This document shows positions 23,571 through 23,635 of a stretch of DNA of 23,635 nucleotides, in pieces (within the stretch, counting starts at the first letter, position 1; each line of letters opens with the position of its first letter). This DNA comes from Bacillota bacterium. GTDB taxonomy: Bacteria > Bacillota_C > Negativicutes > CTSoil-072. The notes under the pieces were generated by a model. That model ran no database searches, was not told the origin of the DNA, and saw only the letters and a list, made by a program, of their open reading frames with translations. The position numbers and the translations under genes were made by a program. Where the stretch lies: assembly GCA_017861495.1 (NCBI GenBank), contig JAGFXW010000007.1, positions 1 to 23,635 on the forward strand, given 5' to 3'.

Positions 23571-23635
23571 TAATCTTAGTTTGTATTAATATCGAGAATT
23601 CACTGTATAGGTTCTCGTTAAATTTCAGGAAATAT

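Overview
The window looks like chromosomal DNA of a low-to-medium G+C, anaerobic Firmicute, most likely a member of the Negativicutes (Sporomusaceae-like). This rests on gene content: a type-B succinate dehydrogenase/fumarate reductase operon, a type-I cyclic-di-GMP riboswitch, a UPF0014 (FetAB-like) ABC exporter, a small siroheme sulfite-reductase-like protein, Clostridia-style ribosome binding sites and consensus sigma-A promoters. The assignment is an inference; no 16S gene or database search supports it. No phage, insertion-sequence transposase or CRISPR array was found.

Left part (1-4308): the 3' end of polyphosphate kinase, a MITE/REP-like inverted-repeat element, a UspA-type stress protein, DNA polymerase IV, an exopolyphosphatase (Ppx/GppA plus HD domain) and a small conserved-looking hypothetical. 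ppk and ppx make and degrade polyphosphate, so this is a stress/polyphosphate neighbourhood. Next comes a compact cluster of five perfect DnaA boxes (4328-4470) without a dnaA gene in view, then a consensus promoter and tRNA-Arg(CCU). A trigger-factor-like protein that lacks the PPIase domain lies between this tRNA and a degenerate copy of the tRNA 3' half (6116-6166).

Middle part (6300-13500): a MarR-GNAT fusion regulator behind two phased operators, a FetA/FetB pair, a glycerol-dehydrogenase-type enzyme, and a CrfC/YjdA-like dynamin GTPase whose leader holds a cyclic-di-GMP-I riboswitch followed by an intrinsic terminator. Four terminators in the 4.7-10.5 kb region share nearly the same hairpin sequence and form a dispersed repeat family.

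Right part (13500-23635): an sdhCAB operon on the minus strand in which sdhC and sdhA are broken (a one-base loss in sdhC, a seven-base loss in sdhA, and ATA where the sdhA start codon should be) while sdhB is intact. Next are two cyclic-di-GMP turnover proteins (a 7TM-PAS-GGDEF-HD-GYP protein and a stand-alone HD-GYP protein), an AEC-family transporter, and a two-gene operon of a small siroheme/4Fe-4S reductase-like protein with a Cys-rich partner. Cyclic-di-GMP synthesis, degradation and riboswitch sensing therefore lie within about 10 kb of each other, with the dynamin-like GTPase as the riboswitch target. That is the most interesting functional link in the window.
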